A stretch of 54,003 bases of DNA from positions 1 to 54,003 of the forward strand of contig NZ_JADOEP010000027.1 in assembly GCF_016745275.1 (NCBI RefSeq). The letters run 5' to 3'. The position numbers and the translations under genes were made by a program. The stretch is from Enterococcus sp. BWB1-3 (GTDB lineage: Bacteria > Bacillota > Bacilli > Lactobacillales > Enterococcaceae). The notes beneath the pieces were generated by a model. The model saw only the letters and a program-made list of their open reading frames with translations. It searched no databases and was not told the origin of the DNA. How positions within the stretch are numbered: the first letter of the stretch is position 1; each line of letters opens with the position of its first letter. Of this stretch, positions 36,184 through 45,662 are shown piece after piece.

Positions 36184-37381
36184 GAAATATATGATTACTT
36201 TTGAAAATCACAGTTTTAGATTTGCTAAAACAAAAAGTAAATGGCTGCTAAGTATACAGAAATCAGATGTTCGAATACAATCCCGTCAAAAACTGACTTT
36301 ACTGGAAATTTCTCATCCTCTGCTTTTACCTATGAACTGTCATCAGAAAGAAGAAGCTGTTATAGAAGTTTATACTCTTCCGTATGAATACTTAAGTTTT
36401 GAGGATTTAAAGAAACATTCACATGAAGATAAGTTAAGAGCAATGGTTAATACTGCTTCGATAGAGGAACTGCTCGATTTGCCTCTGACATTTTTTTTGC
36501 ATCCGGACAATCTTTTATTCAATCATAATCTGATTCCCTCACTAGCATACAGAGGACTAAGGGAAAAGATGCCGCCTTTTATCATCAATAAGAAGAAGCT
36601 GCTGCGTCAGTATAAATGCCTGATCCTTGAATTGTTTGAAAAAAATCAGAATTTTTCAACTCTTTATGAAGGACAGCTGGAAATAAAGAATGGAAATTCT
36701 TTTATTCAGACAATTATTCAATTGGAAAGTATAGAGGAAATCAGAGCCTATTTAATGGATACTTATCTCCAGACCACAGCATATTCAGAAAGAACGATGT
36801 GTAAAGTCAGCAAAGTAAAATTTATGTGGATGAAACGGATGGCATTATGTATGTCCATACTGTCTGTGGTTATGTTGGGTCCGCTTATCTATGGCAGCTT
36901 TTTTTACATTCCGTTTCTATATCGGATGCAAGAGGCAGATACTGCATTTTTGAAAGGAAATTATGAAGAAGTAATCACTACTCTTAAAAATGAACAAATA
37001 GAAAAAATGCCGTTTACACAAAAGTATGAACTTGCATACAGTTTTATTCAGGGAGAAATTTTGCAGGAAAAACAACGAGCTGTTATTTTAAACAATATTA
37101 CCTTGCGTTCAGAGGAAGATTATCTAAACTACTGGATTGAAAATGGTCGGGGGAATTATGATGAAGCTCTGGATATTGCAAAAAAACTTGAAGATTCAGA
37201 TTTAATTCTATTTAGTATTATTCAAAAAATGGAACAGGTGCGAAATGACGGAAGTCTGAAAGGAACAGAAAAGGAGGTATTTATGATGGAGCTGGAGGAA
37301 GATTACGTCCGCTATCAAGAAAAGCGCAGCAAAATGATGGATGAAGCAGTAGAAAGTTTTTCTGAGGAGGTGGAGAAATAA
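36167..37381 (+). CDS. essB: T7SS membrane protein EssB (pseudokinase fold)
   Basis: 404 residues from ATG 36167 (GGAG about nine bases upstream), overlapping esaB by 17 bp; ATG 36176 is an alternative. The N-terminal half is the cytosolic YukC pseudokinase-like domain. One membrane segment lies near residues 224-250 (MALCMSILSVVMLGPLIYG). The extracellular C-terminal part is helical and charged (RMQEADTAFLKGNYEEVITTLKNEQ). It couples EssC to the rest of the pore. Its last codons contain the AGGAGG for essC. Confidence 0.9.
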   Translation: MKEMTKKYMITFENHSFRFAKTKSKWLLSIQKSDVRIQSRQKLTLLEISHPLLLPMNCHQKEEAVIEVYTLPYEYLSFEDLKKHSHEDKLRAMVNTASIEELLDLPLTFFLHPDNLLFNHNLIPSLAYRGLREKMPPFIINKKKLLRQYKCLILELFEKNQNFSTLYEGQLEIKNGNSFIQTIIQLESIEEIRAYLMDTYLQTTAYSERTMCKVSKVKFMWMKRMALCMSILSVVMLGPLIYGSFFYIPFLYRMQEADTAFLKGNYEEVITTLKNEQIEKMPFTQKYELAYSFIQGEILQEKQRAVILNNITLRSEEDYLNYWIENGRGNYDEALDIAKKLEDSDLILFSIIQKMEQVRNDGSLKGTEKEVFMMELEEDYVRYQEKRSKMMDEAVESFSEEVEK

Positions 37382-40300
37382 ATAAGTAAATGGCAGATAA
37401 TTTTATATTATGGCGAGTTTCGTTATCAGTTATTTTTAGATAAAACACAAACCTACTACTTTTCAGAAGAGGCTGCAGCAACCCTTCATCTTCCATTACC
37501 GAAAGAAAACAGCTTTTTTCTTTGTTATAAAAATGGCTGGCAGCTGTTACATAATTTTACAGAACAGGCAATAGAAGTCAATGTTTTCTATACCTTTTCT
37601 GTGACTGCAGAACAAAAGCTTACACTGATTGTTACTCCTGCAAAAAAAATACAGATTTTTGATTTACTTGATAAAAAAGAGCTATTGATCAGTAATCAAA
37701 AGAATGTCGGATTAACTATTACTGATCATGATTTTTCCGCCCTTCTCAAGAAAATAAACGCCAAGTGGCAGCTGATTCTGATAAGCGGATCAGGTATGTT
37801 GAATAATCAATGTATGATAAAGAGTGAATATCTTTTGAAAAAAGGAGATGAAATATCTTTTGGCATCCATACATTAAAAATCTTTCACCGGGAGATACAT
37901 GCAACTTTTGGGACTGTGATTGACACTGAACTATGTGAAATTGATATTTCCCGTTATGAAGAATATACAGAGTATCCTGATTTTCATCGTTCGCCGAGAA
38001 TTATTTATCGCGGACAAAAAGAGGAAATAACAATAAATTCTCCGAGTGCTCCTCTAAAGGCTCCAAATGACCAGCTGATTAAAACAATCCTTCCACCGAT
38101 AACTATGCTTGCAGTAACCGGAGTTATGGCATTTTTCCGTTCAAATGTATTCTTCATGATGGCAAGCGGCATTACCACCTTGATGACTGTTGGATTTTCA
38201 ATTCACAGCTATTTTAAAAACAGAAGAGAGTATAAAAAAGACAGGGAAAAACGCGATGAAAGGTACAGTCGCTACTTGACCGATAAAGCTATTACACTGT
38301 ATCAATTGAATGAGAAACAGAAACTGGGACAGCTTTATCATTTTCCAGATATAATAGAACTGCTGAAAATGGGGCGGTCATATAACGCTCGAATTTATGA
38401 AAAGATACCCGGACATTATGATTTTTTGTTTTATCGTCTGGGCTTGGGCAAGATAAGCAGTACGGTCAAACTTACCTATGCTAACAAAGAGCGTCAGGGG
38501 GAAACAGATGCTCTTGAACGTCAGGCTTATGAGCTTTATTTGAAGAATCTTAAGCTCGAAAAAATGCCGATTTTATCTAATTTAGTGAAAGCCTCTGTGG
38601 GGTACATTGGTCAACGAGAACTGGTATTGGAGCAGCTGCATCTGCTGATACTGCAGCTGTCTTTTTTTCACAGCTATCATGATTTGCAGTTTATTATCGT
38701 TTTTTCTGAAACAGAAATGGATCAATGGTTCTGGTTGCGCTGGCTTCCGCATATCAAATTACAAGATGCAAATATCAGAGGTTTTGTTTACGATCAGCGA
38801 AGCTGTGATCAGGTGATGAACGCTTTAAATCACAGGTTAAAGGATCGGAAGAAGATGGTGGAACAGACTGGGAATAATAAAACTGCTAGCTTATTTACAC
38901 CTCATTATGTATTGATAATTACAGATGAAAAATTAATTCTGGATCATAGTATTATGGATATCCTAAATGAGGAAACCGGTAAACTAAGCTGTAGTGTCGT
39001 CTATGTAAAAAATGAATTAAGCAGTCTGTCTGATTATATAAAAACAATTATTGATATTCGTGATAAAAATACAGGAATTTTGCTGCTTGAAGAGGGGGAT
39101 TTAAAAGAAATTTCATTTAAGCCGGATCATTTTCCGGAAGAATTTGATTTCGAAGAACTGCCACGGCTGCTGGCACCGCTGAATCATCTGCAAACTATCC
39201 AATCAGCGATTCCGGAAACTGTTACCTTTTTTGAGTTGTATGGTGTAAAATCTTTTGAAGAGCTAGGGGTAATTGAGCGCTGGAGGAACCATTCTCCGCA
39301 TAAAACACTGTCAGTGCCTATAGGAATGCGGGGAAATGAAGAAAAGCTGCTTCTTAATCTGCATGAAAAAGCCCACGGACCACATGGGCTGATTGCTGGA
39401 ACAACTGGGTCCGGCAAATCTGAGCTGTTGCAGACCTATATTTTAAGTTTAGCAGTCAATTTTCATCCGCATGACCTTGCATTTCTTCTTATTGATTATA
39501 AAGGCGGAGGACTGGCAAATCTTTTCAGTAAGCTTCCTCATATGCTTGGAAGTATAACAAATTTGGATGGCTCCCAAAGCAGAAGAGCTTTGATGTCTAT
39601 CAATGCAGAGTTAAAACGTCGGCAAAAGTTGTTTGCAGAGAATAATGTAAATCACATCAACCAGTATCAGATACTTTATAAAAGAGGTGTTGTCCTAGAA
39701 CCTCTGCCGCATCTGTTTTTGATTAGTGATGAATTTGCAGAATTAAAGTCAGAGCAGCCTGAATTTATGAGTGAACTGATTTCTGTTTCACGTATCGGGC
39801 GATCTCTGGGAATTCATTTGATTCTGGCAACACAAAAGCCTTCTGGGGTAGTTAACGATCAAATATGGAGTAATTCCAATGCCAAACTCTGTTTAAAGGT
39901 TGCGGATCGATCAGACAGTATGGAAATGCTGAAGACTCCTGATGCATCAGAACTTGTTCAGCCGGGTCGGGCTTATTTGCAGGTTGGGAACAATGAAATT
40001 TATGAGCTGTTTCAAAGTGCATGGAGCGGAGCTGGTTATCAGCCGAAAAAAAAGAAGCAGCAAGATGATGACCATAGAATCTACCGAATCAATGAGCTGG
40101 GACAATACGAGCTGTTGAACAGAGATTTAAGCGGTCTGGAAAAATTTGAACATATAAATCGAAATCCTACAGAGCTGGAAACAATTATTGAAGGAATCTG
40201 CACTATTACTAAGGTCAAAAAGATTCGGGAGATTCCAAGACCATGGCTTCCTCCGCTAAAGAAGAGATTGTCAGTCAATGAACTGCATCCTGCAGATTTT

Positions 40301-41845
40301 AAATATTTATGGCTAACTGAAAAGCAAAAATTAGAACCTGTCCTAGGTGTTGTTGATTTACCTGGAAAACAAAGGCAGAAATTGTTGAAGATTAATCTAA
40401 CAGAAGAGGGACACATGGTTGTCTACAGCAGTCCGGGATATGGGAAAAGTACTTTGCTGCAGACGGTGGTTATGGATTTGGCTCGCACACATAATCCTGA
40501 GCATCTAACCTTTTATCTTCTGGATTTTGGAACAAATGGATTGCTGCCTTTGAAAAATCTTCCTCATGTTGCTGAAATAATGGAATGTGATGAGAATGAG
40601 AAGATCTTCAAGTTTATGAAAAGAATCAATGGTGAACTAAAAAAAAGAAAAGTATTGCTAAAAGAATATACAGCTGCCAGTCTTGAAATATATGAGGCAG
40701 CAAGCGGCAAGGTTGAGCCGACTATCTTGATAGTAATCGATAATTTTGAAGGTGTGAAAGGATCGGATTTTGAGGGGGAATTTGAGATGATGCTTAATCA
40801 GACTGCTCGTGAAGGTGCGGCAGTCGGCATTCATCTACTTCTTTCTGCCGGACGCCAAAATTCGCTGCGTATGTCGTTGTCAGGAAATATCAAAGTTCAG
40901 ATCCCCTTACATCTGATTGATGATTTTGAAGCAAAGTCAATTGTTGGAAGAACAAGTATTGCGATAGAGGACCTCCCTGGAAGAGGGTTAATCAAAATGG
41001 AAGAACCAGAATTATTCCAAACAGCTTTGCCTGCTTCAGGAGAAGACACATTGAAACTCATTGAAGCAATTCAAAAGGAAGTCAATGCCATGAATACTTA
41101 CTGGATGGGAAAACGACCCAAACCTATTCCTATGGTCCCCATGCTTCTCAGCTTTGACAGCTTTAAAGAAATGAAAGCTGTTCAGCAAATGGTGTGCCAA
41201 GGACTTCTTCCACTAGGCTTAGACTTTGAACAGGTTGAACCTGTAACTTTTGAGTTAAATCGTCAATTGAATCTTGCATTAATCGGTGACTCGCCCAAAC
41301 CACTTCTGACATTAAAATGTTCAATGTTATTGTCTGTGGAACTGTTGACCGGTCAAGTTAATACTGTTGTTATCGATTCCGGAAAGATTAGTACAGGAAA
41401 GAATTTATCCGTTCATTCGTACAGGGATCAACCTGCAGAATTTATCGAATTTAAAGAAGAATTGTTGTGTGAAGTGAGAAGGAGAGAGCAGGCTGGATGT
41501 CACGGGCAGAAACCTTGGCTAATCTATATTACAGAGATGGAAAAGTTTGAACAGACAGTTCACCTGACAGAAGATGAGCTGAAAAAAATATTGTTGTCAG
41601 CTGAGCAGACAGGCATCCATCTCATTATTGCCGGAGATCATCGATATATGGCTAAAACACGAGTCGGGCTTCCCAGATACTATCGGCAATTAATTCAAAC
41701 TGCTGTTTTTGCTATGAAAATCTCGGATCAGGAATTTGCGGGAAAATCTTATATATCCAAAGAACCAGAACTGGCGGAATCCAGCGGCTATTACTATACA
41801 GAAAAAGAGTTTATCAAGATTAAATTCGTACAGGAGATCAGCTGA
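37382..41845 (+). CDS. essC: T7SS FtsK/SpoIIIE-type ATPase EssC, probable AUA start
   Basis: About 1487 residues if translation begins at ATA 37382, the codon directly after the essB stop, 10 bp past AGGAGG. The first standard start in frame is GTG 37601, which has no ribosome binding site and would remove the first 73 residues of the forkhead-associated region typical of EssC. Two membrane segments lie near 240-285. ATPase domain 1 has GTTGSGKSE (about residue 675) and LFLISDEFAE. Domain 2 has SSPGYGKST (about 1019) and ILIVIDNFEG. A third domain lacks a clear Walker A. It is the motor of type VIIb secretion and recognises substrates. Confidence 0.9.
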   Translation: MSKWQIILYYGEFRYQLFLDKTQTYYFSEEAAATLHLPLPKENSFFLCYKNGWQLLHNFTEQAIEVNVFYTFSVTAEQKLTLIVTPAKKIQIFDLLDKKELLISNQKNVGLTITDHDFSALLKKINAKWQLILISGSGMLNNQCMIKSEYLLKKGDEISFGIHTLKIFHREIHATFGTVIDTELCEIDISRYEEYTEYPDFHRSPRIIYRGQKEEITINSPSAPLKAPNDQLIKTILPPITMLAVTGVMAFFRSNVFFMMASGITTLMTVGFSIHSYFKNRREYKKDREKRDERYSRYLTDKAITLYQLNEKQKLGQLYHFPDIIELLKMGRSYNARIYEKIPGHYDFLFYRLGLGKISSTVKLTYANKERQGETDALERQAYELYLKNLKLEKMPILSNLVKASVGYIGQRELVLEQLHLLILQLSFFHSYHDLQFIIVFSETEMDQWFWLRWLPHIKLQDANIRGFVYDQRSCDQVMNALNHRLKDRKKMVEQTGNNKTASLFTPHYVLIITDEKLILDHSIMDILNEETGKLSCSVVYVKNELSSLSDYIKTIIDIRDKNTGILLLEEGDLKEISFKPDHFPEEFDFEELPRLLAPLNHLQTIQSAIPETVTFFELYGVKSFEELGVIERWRNHSPHKTLSVPIGMRGNEEKLLLNLHEKAHGPHGLIAGTTGSGKSELLQTYILSLAVNFHPHDLAFLLIDYKGGGLANLFSKLPHMLGSITNLDGSQSRRALMSINAELKRRQKLFAENNVNHINQYQILYKRGVVLEPLPHLFLISDEFAELKSEQPEFMSELISVSRIGRSLGIHLILATQKPSGVVNDQIWSNSNAKLCLKVADRSDSMEMLKTPDASELVQPGRAYLQVGNNEIYELFQSAWSGAGYQPKKKKQQDDDHRIYRINELGQYELLNRDLSGLEKFEHINRNPTELETIIEGICTITKVKKIREIPRPWLPPLKKRLSVNELHPADFKYLWLTEKQKLEPVLGVVDLPGKQRQKLLKINLTEEGHMVVYSSPGYGKSTLLQTVVMDLARTHNPEHLTFYLLDFGTNGLLPLKNLPHVAEIMECDENEKIFKFMKRINGELKKRKVLLKEYTAASLEIYEAASGKVEPTILIVIDNFEGVKGSDFEGEFEMMLNQTAREGAAVGIHLLLSAGRQNSLRMSLSGNIKVQIPLHLIDDFEAKSIVGRTSIAIEDLPGRGLIKMEEPELFQTALPASGEDTLKLIEAIQKEVNAMNTYWMGKRPKPIPMVPMLLSFDSFKEMKAVQQMVCQGLLPLGLDFEQVEPVTFELNRQLNLALIGDSPKPLLTLKCSMLLSVELLTGQVNTVVIDSGKISTGKNLSVHSYRDQPAEFIEFKEELLCEVRRREQAGCHGQKPWLIYITEMEKFEQTVHLTEDELKKILLSAEQTGIHLIIAGDHRYMAKTRVGLPRYYRQLIQTAVFAMKISDQEFAGKSYISKEPELAESSGYYYTEKEFIKIKFVQEIS

Positions 41846-42112
41846 AGCAGACATATGGAAGATGATCCAGATACAGAAAGACTTTGAATGGAAGGTTACA
41901 GTATATGGTGTCCCTATATTTTTTGTTTGAATTGATTTTACGAAAATTTGATACAGATTCGCCATCAGCTTTATTCTGCTGAATTTGATCAACTACTGCT
42001 TATCAAAAAGGTCTGATTTTCTTTGTTTTATAGACCAAATTTTTTTTTAATCAGTCTGTTTTTGGCGTATAATGAAAGAAGTATTGGATTTAAAGAAAGG
42101 TGGAGTAATATT

Positions 42113-42937
42113 ATGACGTTCGAGAAGACAAAGAAGTTAGCAAATGGATCGGTCATTCCTCGTTTAGGTTTAGGTGTCTGGCGTGTTCAGGATGGACAAG
42201 AGGTCATTGACTCTGTGAAATGGGCGCTGGAAACAGGCTATCGATTGATTGATACGGCAGCTGTGTATAAGAATGAAGAAGGAGTAGGAGAAGGCATACG
42301 ATTGTCTGGTATTCCCAGAGAAGAAATTTTTGTGACAACCAAACTGTGGAATGAAGATCAGGGCTATGAATCCACGATGAAAGCTTTTGACGAAAGTTTA
42401 AATAAGCTGGGATTGGACTATGTTGATCTGTACCTGATTCATTGGCCGGTAAAGGATAAATATAAAGAATCTTGGAGAGCAATGGAGGAGATTTATGAAA
42501 GCGGACGGGCAAAGGCTATAGGGTTGTCTAATTTTCATAAGCATCATGTTGAAGATATTTTGGCAGATGCGAAAGTCAGACCTGTAGTGGATCAAATTGA
42601 ACTTCACCCTACACTTAGTCAGGTACCTCTAAGAGAATATTTAAAAAAAGAAAATATCGCAGTTGAAGCATGGTCTCCGTTGGGACAAGGAAAAAGTTTG
42701 GAAAATCCTGTTTTAGTTGAAATGGGTAAGAAATATGGAAAATCAGCTGCTCAGGTAATTATTCGCTGGCATCTGCAAAATGACATTATTGTTATTCCTA
42801 AATCTGTTCATGAAGAACGAATCAGAGAAAACTTTGATGTGTTTGATTTCGAACTTAGTCAGGAAGATTTAAAAGTAATTGATGACTTGGATATGAATGA
42901 ACGTCTAGGTGCTGACCCTGATAACTTCAATTTTTAA
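42113..42937 (+). CDS. Aldo/keto reductase
   Basis: 274 residues from ATG 42113 behind AAAGGTGG; the frame upstream is not coding. NADPH-dependent TIM-barrel oxidoreductase of the AKR5 type. The catalytic tetrad is complete: D47, Y52 (DTAAVYKNEEGVGEG), K77 (TTKLWNEDQGY) and H110 (LIHWPVKDKY). The cofactor end has IPKSVHEERIREN. Members reduce 2,5-diketogluconate, methylglyoxal and other carbonyls; the substrate here is unknown. It is monocistronic and ends in a terminator at 43027-43067. Confidence 0.92.
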   Translation: MTFEKTKKLANGSVIPRLGLGVWRVQDGQEVIDSVKWALETGYRLIDTAAVYKNEEGVGEGIRLSGIPREEIFVTTKLWNEDQGYESTMKAFDESLNKLGLDYVDLYLIHWPVKDKYKESWRAMEEIYESGRAKAIGLSNFHKHHVEDILADAKVRPVVDQIELHPTLSQVPLREYLKKENIAVEAWSPLGQGKSLENPVLVEMGKKYGKSAAQVIIRWHLQNDIIVIPKSVHEERIRENFDVFDFELSQEDLKVIDDLDMNERLGADPDNFNF

Positions 42938-43026
42938 TCTAGAAATTGGAAAGAATGTCTATTCCAGATTTACCATAAATTATTGAAATGACCTCAACGG
43001 GCATTACAAGCAATAATATACAAAGA

Positions 43027-43067
43027 AAGACGACAGCCTGAAAAAATTACTTGGGACTGTCGTTTTT
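43027..43067 (+). terminator. Intrinsic terminator between convergent genes
   Basis: ACGACAG pairs with CTGTCGT, then TTTTTG. It lies at the meeting point of the aldo/keto reductase gene and the minus-strand amidotransferase-like gene. Confidence 0.75.
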
Positions 43068-43076
43068 GTTTTGATG

Positions 43077-43799
43077 TTATAGCTGATTAACAAAGTAATC
43101 GAATAATGCACATTCTCTTTCATCTTTGTCAAAATTTAATTCGGGATGCCATTGTACAGCAAGAAGACGCTGTTCCGGATTTTTGGCTTCTACTCCTTCA
43201 ATAATTCCGTCTGTCGAGTAGGCAGTGGGAATAAGTTCAGGCGACAGATCGCGAACAGCCTGATGATGATAGGAATTTACCCGTTTCTTTTCTCCTAGGA
43301 TATTCTGCAAAATACTGCCTTTTTCTGTAACAATAGAATGTGTGGCAAATTCAGGTGTTGTTGGCTGTTGAACATGTTTAACCTTCCAGTCTTTGTATTC
43401 AGAAAGATCCTGATACAAAGTCCCTTTTAAAGCCACGTTCAATAATTGCATCCCGCGACATACTGCAAAAATTGGTTTTTTCTGTTTCATTGCTTCAGTG
43501 ATCAGTGCCAGTTCGAAAATATCACGATTCCTATTAGTTTCTTCCAGTTTTGGTTGAGGCTCTTCACCATAAAGATCAGGTGATACATCCTGTCCGCCTG
43601 CTAAAAGCAGCTTGTCTATTTGATTAATATACGTTTTAGCCAAAGCTGAAGCTCCAATAGGCAAAATGAAGGGGATTCCCCCAGCTTTCTGTATGCCATT
43701 CACAAAGCCCTGCGGAGTATATGAAACCTGATTGCCATGAAAGAATTCTGTAGAATGAATTAATTGATTTCCGGCGATACCGATAATTGGTTTGACCAT
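43077..43799 (-). CDS. Class I glutamine amidotransferase-like (gamma-glutamyl-GABA hydrolase type)
   Basis: 240 residues of the peptidase C26 family. The catalytic triad is visible: nucleophile C114 in FAVCRGMQLLNVAL, and H218 and E220 in VQWHPELNFD. The oxyanion loop LLAGGQDVSPDLYGEEP is also present. Relatives such as PuuD cleave gamma-glutamyl-GABA, but no polyamine genes are nearby, so the substrate is uncertain. ATG 43799 follows AAAGGAG. It is monocistronic on the minus strand. Confidence 0.88.
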   Translation of the reverse strand: MVKPIIGIAGNQLIHSTEFFHGNQVSYTPQGFVNGIQKAGGIPFILPIGASALAKTYINQIDKLLLAGGQDVSPDLYGEEPQPKLEETNRNRDIFELALITEAMKQKKPIFAVCRGMQLLNVALKGTLYQDLSEYKDWKVKHVQQPTTPEFATHSIVTEKGSILQNILGEKKRVNSYHHQAVRDLSPELIPTAYSTDGIIEGVEAKNPEQRLLAVQWHPELNFDKDERECALFDYFVNQL

Positions 43800-44198
43800 A
43801 ACTTGTCTCCTTTATTCTTTTATTTTTCTGACTGTAACGTAGTTTCTGTCTGAAAACTTTAGTGGCGAGTCTTTTCGAAAAAATAAATATAGGCTAGTTC
43901 TGTTTAAAGAAGGAATGTTACTATATTCTTTAACTTGTCATATTGTTACCATGATTCATCCCCCAGAAGCTAATACTTTAATAAATTACTTAGGAAAATA
44001 GGGGGTTATTATCAGCTTTCAACAAATAACTAATTGAAGCTCCTGTTTTTGACGAAATAGCATAGGCCATTTGGGAATAGTTAGCTGAAAATTTTCTTTT
44101 TTTATTTCTGGAGGGACGAATCATATCATTCTGCTAAATGAATGTTTACTATAGAAAATTTTTGTATCTATGAGTTTCACTACCCTATACTACACTAC

Positions 44199-44306
44199 AC
44201 TTCGTTTCGATCTCATCAATTTCTAAACGTCAAAGCCATTAAGAATTGAAGGACTTCGTTTCGATCTCATCAATTTCTAAATGGCAAAGCCACTAAGAAT
44301 TGAAGG
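44199..44306 (+). repeat. 54-bp tandem repeat (two units, partial third)
   Basis: Units start at 44199 and 44253, each beginning ACTTCGTTTCGATCTCATCA; they differ at only a few positions, and a degenerate third start is at 44307. The beginning of the unit resembles part of the filler in the mosaic repeat at 25818-26110 (ACTTCGCTTCGATCCCATCA), so it belongs to the same family of intergenic modules. Confidence 0.85.
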
Positions 44307-44402
44307 ACCTTGTTTGATTCTCGATAGTTTTCAGACAGGTCATAGTTATGCGGAAACAAGATATAAAGATTAACATCAGCTTCCTTTGGTGTTCAACTGT
44401 AT

Positions 44403-44419
44403 GTTTACTTCAAGTAAAC
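44403..44419. promoter_or_regulatory. Perfect 17-bp palindrome, operator-like
   Basis: GTTTACTT (44403-44410) and AAGTAAAC (44412-44419) are perfect inverted repeats around one base. The size and symmetry fit a MerR- or TetR-type operator, but no regulator gene or clear promoter lies beside it. Confidence 0.4.
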
Positions 44420-44490
44420 CAGTTTAAAATTTCTTTTTCTATTTTATCACTTTTAGCAGGAAAGGCTATTAAAGTGTTTTAACGTATTGA

Positions 44491-44530
44491 AAAAAAGAAT
44501 CCAGATCTGAAGAAGCATCCCGGATTCCTT
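44491..44530 (-). terminator. Intrinsic terminator of the glyoxalase gene
   Basis: On the minus strand GGAATCCGGGAT pairs with ATCTGGATTC and is followed by a run of T. Confidence 0.85.
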
Positions 44531-44582
44531 TTCAGAATAATCCATAAGAGAAAGACTGTTATATTTTCTCCGCTGTTCAATT

Positions 44583-44960
44583 TTAATATTTTGTACGAAT
44601 TACTTCTACTTTGTAACCATCTGGATCTGTTATGAAGTAGTAAGAAGGCGGTGTTCCAGGAAGTCCTTTCATGTCTGTTACATTAAATTCAGCATCTTTA
44701 TGTTTGCTGTGAAGAGCTTCAATGTCATCTGTGCTGATTGCAATATGACCATAGCCGTTTCCAAGATCATATGCTTCATGATCATAATTATAGGTTAGTT
44801 CAAGCTCATATTCATCTCCTGGAAGAGTTAAATAGACTAAGGTGAATTTATTTTCAGGAAAATCCCGTCTGCGGCTTTCTTCAAAACCAAATGCCTTCTG
44901 ATAAAATTCCAGAGAAGCTTCCAAATCTTTTACACGGACGCAAGTGTGTGCCATTTTCAT
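44583..44960 (-). CDS. Glyoxalase I-type lyase (VOC superfamily)
   Basis: 125 residues, the usual size of bacterial glyoxalase I. It has the two beta-alpha-beta-beta-beta halves: AHTCVRVKDLEASLEFYQKAFGF and GYGHIAISTDDIEALHSKHK. Candidate metal ligands are H5, the Glu in YELELTYN, the His in YGHIAIS and the Glu in YKVEVIR. It would convert the methylglyoxal-thiol hemithioacetal to the lactoyl thioester. ATG 44960 follows AAAGGATG. It is monocistronic with its own terminator. The thiol cofactor in this organism is not known from the window. Confidence 0.9.
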   Translation of the reverse strand: MKMAHTCVRVKDLEASLEFYQKAFGFEESRRRDFPENKFTLVYLTLPGDEYELELTYNYDHEAYDLGNGYGHIAISTDDIEALHSKHKDAEFNVTDMKGLPGTPPSYYFITDPDGYKVEVIRTKY

Positions 44961-45051
44961 CTGTGAATCATCCTTTCAAATTAAAAATATCAAATAAATA
45001 GTGTTTCCTTTTTAATACTAGCACAGAGCGTATAAAAAGATAAGTTTTTGC

Positions 45052-45080
45052 TTGTTCATTAAAAATTTCTAATGTAGAAT
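45052..45080 (+). promoter_or_regulatory. Candidate promoter of the NUDIX gene
   Basis: TTGTTC (45052-45057) and TAGAAT (45075-45080) with 17 bp between. The start codon is about 140 bp further on. Confidence 0.45.
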
Positions 45081-45218
45081 TAAAAGGATTAACAGGCTTT
45101 CGAAAGTTCTGGATGAACTAGATGGCGAAGGAATGAGAATCAGAATAATTATGTGAAGTCAGTTGGTTCATCTATTTAGTCAATCAGCTGAGGTCAAAAA
45201 ATTCAAGGAGTTGCTTTT

Positions 45219-45662
45219 ATGGAAATTCCCACTTTTGGAGAAAAATCAAACCAGAGGGATTATAAAAAAAGGTTGGGTGCGTATATTGTTGTAACAAGAA
45301 ATAATCAGCAGGAGATGGTATTAATTCAAGCACCAAACGGGGCATACTTTCTGCCTGGTGGAGAAATAGAAAAGGGGGAAACAAAGGAACAGGCAATTGA
45401 TCGGGAAATGCTGGAAGAATTGGGTATTGAAGTAGTCATTGGTGCGTACCTGGGACAGGCAGATGAATATTTTCATTCACGTCATAGAGAGACAGATTAT
45501 CATAATCCTGGCTATTTTTTTATTGCTTCGGAATGGACACAAGTCAGTGAGCCTCTTGAGAAATGTAATGGTATTCAATGGGTGATGATTGATGAGGGGA
45601 TTGAACTTTTGAAAAGAGGAAGTCATAAATGGGCAGTCCGCAAATGGCAAAACAGCTTATAA
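45219..45662 (+). CDS. NUDIX hydrolase
   Basis: 147 residues. The Nudix box is complete at residues 48-70 (GEIEKGETKEQAIDREMLEE), with the metal-binding REMLEELG. The family hydrolyses nucleoside diphosphates linked to another group; this size and the RLGAYIVVTRN start are MutT-like, so an oxidised nucleotide or dinucleotide substrate is possible, but specificity cannot be read. ATG 45219 follows AAGGAG. It is monocistronic, with a large hairpin at 45845-45909 downstream. Confidence 0.9.
   Translation: MEIPTFGEKSNQRDYKKRLGAYIVVTRNNQQEMVLIQAPNGAYFLPGGEIEKGETKEQAIDREMLEELGIEVVIGAYLGQADEYFHSRHRETDYHNPGYFFIASEWTQVSEPLEKCNGIQWVMIDEGIELLKRGSHKWAVRKWQNSL

Larger units (their letters stand above)
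43800..44582. other. Long intergenic region with repeats and a palindrome
   Basis: About 780 bp without a convincing gene. It contains the 54-bp tandem repeat at 44199-44306, a 17-bp palindrome at 44403-44419, and the minus-strand terminator at 44491-44530. Confidence 0.6.

Noticed and set aside
37390-37443. ATG in another frame just after essB
   Set aside because: It opens only 17 codons and then stops; it does not join the essC frame without a frameshift.
37601-37603. GTG as the start of essC
   Set aside because: No ribosome binding site precedes it, and the 73 codons upstream are in frame and match the expected N-terminal forkhead-associated sequence.
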